Shown here: piece after piece, positions 63,633 to 64,000 of the stretch
Numbering within the stretch: position 1 is the stretch's first letter
Layout: every line of letters begins with the position of its first letter
Assembly (NCBI RefSeq): GCF_000350225.1
Contig: NW_005178485.1
Location: 274,886-338,885 of the forward strand
Source of the DNA: Chondrus crispus
Taxonomy: Eukaryota > Rhodophyta > Florideophyceae > Gigartinales > Gigartinaceae
Length of the DNA: 64,000 bases
Direction of reading: 5' to 3'
Made by a program: the position numbers and the translations under genes
The notes under the pieces: generated by a model
Told to the model about the DNA's origin: nothing
Databases searched by the model: none
Seen by the model: only the letters and a program-made list of their open reading frames with translations

Positions 63633-64000
63633 TCGCTGTCCAGATTTCTTTGATGGTAATGGGCACTTGTGGCCATCGCCAGCGGGCATGCCAACTATGT
63701 GGGAATTGCCCCCACTGTCCTTCCTGTACCTGCCGAGGACCTCGAAGAGGTCGCGGCAGGCCGCCGAAGCAGCAAATTCAAAGTCAACGTCGTGCCTCTG
63801 CCGCCGCACGAACCGAAACTCGACAACAAGCACAAGCTTCATTTCGCCAAGCTCGAGAAAATATTTCTAAGTTGGACGTTAGAACAGTCGCATCTATTCT
63901 TACTACTCTGGGAATAAATCGCCGTGAGACCAAATTTTTGTTACCTGCAAGTCGCACGTTGACTTCAACGCTTACAGACATCACACTTCAAGAAAGAAGC
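63633..64000. other. Window end, possible exon
   Basis: A plus-strand frame to about 63917 (NVVPLPPHEPKLDNKHKLHF) follows the minisatellite and could be the end of a repeat-bearing host protein. No family recognised; cut by the window edge on its right flank. Confidence 0.3.

Overview
This is a eukaryotic nuclear window dominated by transposable elements, with four convincing host genes. The host genes are a MON2-like Golgi/endosome trafficking scaffold (1017-5978, -), two tandem paralogous two-domain glycosyltransferases (20746-22902 and 24155-26263, -) and an SGF29-like SAGA/ADA chromatin reader (54308-54997, -). All are single uninterrupted reading frames, spacers are moderate, and the sequence is rich in TACTGTAC/GTAC motifs. 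An intron-poor genome with many LTR and DNA transposons plus GT77-like wall glycosyltransferases suggests a florideophyte red alga of the Chondrus type. That is inference, not proof.

Layout. 1-6333: MON2 and flanks. 6334-15353: Ty1/copia element (Copia-1, minus) with a 5-bp target duplication AATAT, a Tc1-like transposon (6365-7934) nested in its 3' LTR, and an extra gene region on the opposite strand. 15359-15840: small inverted-repeat element at whose edge Copia-1 landed. 15894-19512: Crypton-like tyrosine-recombinase element bounded by 18-bp inverted arms next to 7-bp AACNGTT repeats, its gene split by a solo Gypsy LTR (17946-18620). 19965-20479: MITE. 20746-26263: glycosyltransferase pair. 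27399-32737: second copia element (Copia-2, minus), with a 100-N assembly gap. 33365-45774: DDE transposase gene split by an 11.1-kb Ty3/gypsy chromovirus (34033-45153, minus; AACGT duplication). 46414-52085: a Harbinger-type MITE holding a full Harbinger element (46541-51539) that carries transposase, Myb/SANT-like partner and a membrane-protein gene relic. 54308-54997: SGF29. 58047-62757: MITE abutting another Harbinger copy, which is interrupted by a 5'-incomplete chromovirus remnant (59247-62484). 63147-63632: minisatellite.

The most notable points are these. (1) The tyrosine-recombinase element has ends that would form a lox/att-like site in an excised circle. (2) In both copia families the gag start codon lies inside the primer-binding site, where it pairs with the anticodon of initiator tRNA-Met. 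(3) Both the Gypsy element and Copia-1 have opposite-strand accessory reading frames between pol and the 3' LTR; in Gypsy a perfect 40-bp palindrome separates them from pol. (4) A Harbinger element carries an unrelated membrane-protein gene. (5) Every DNA-transposon protein seen largely complete here has a single in-frame stop.
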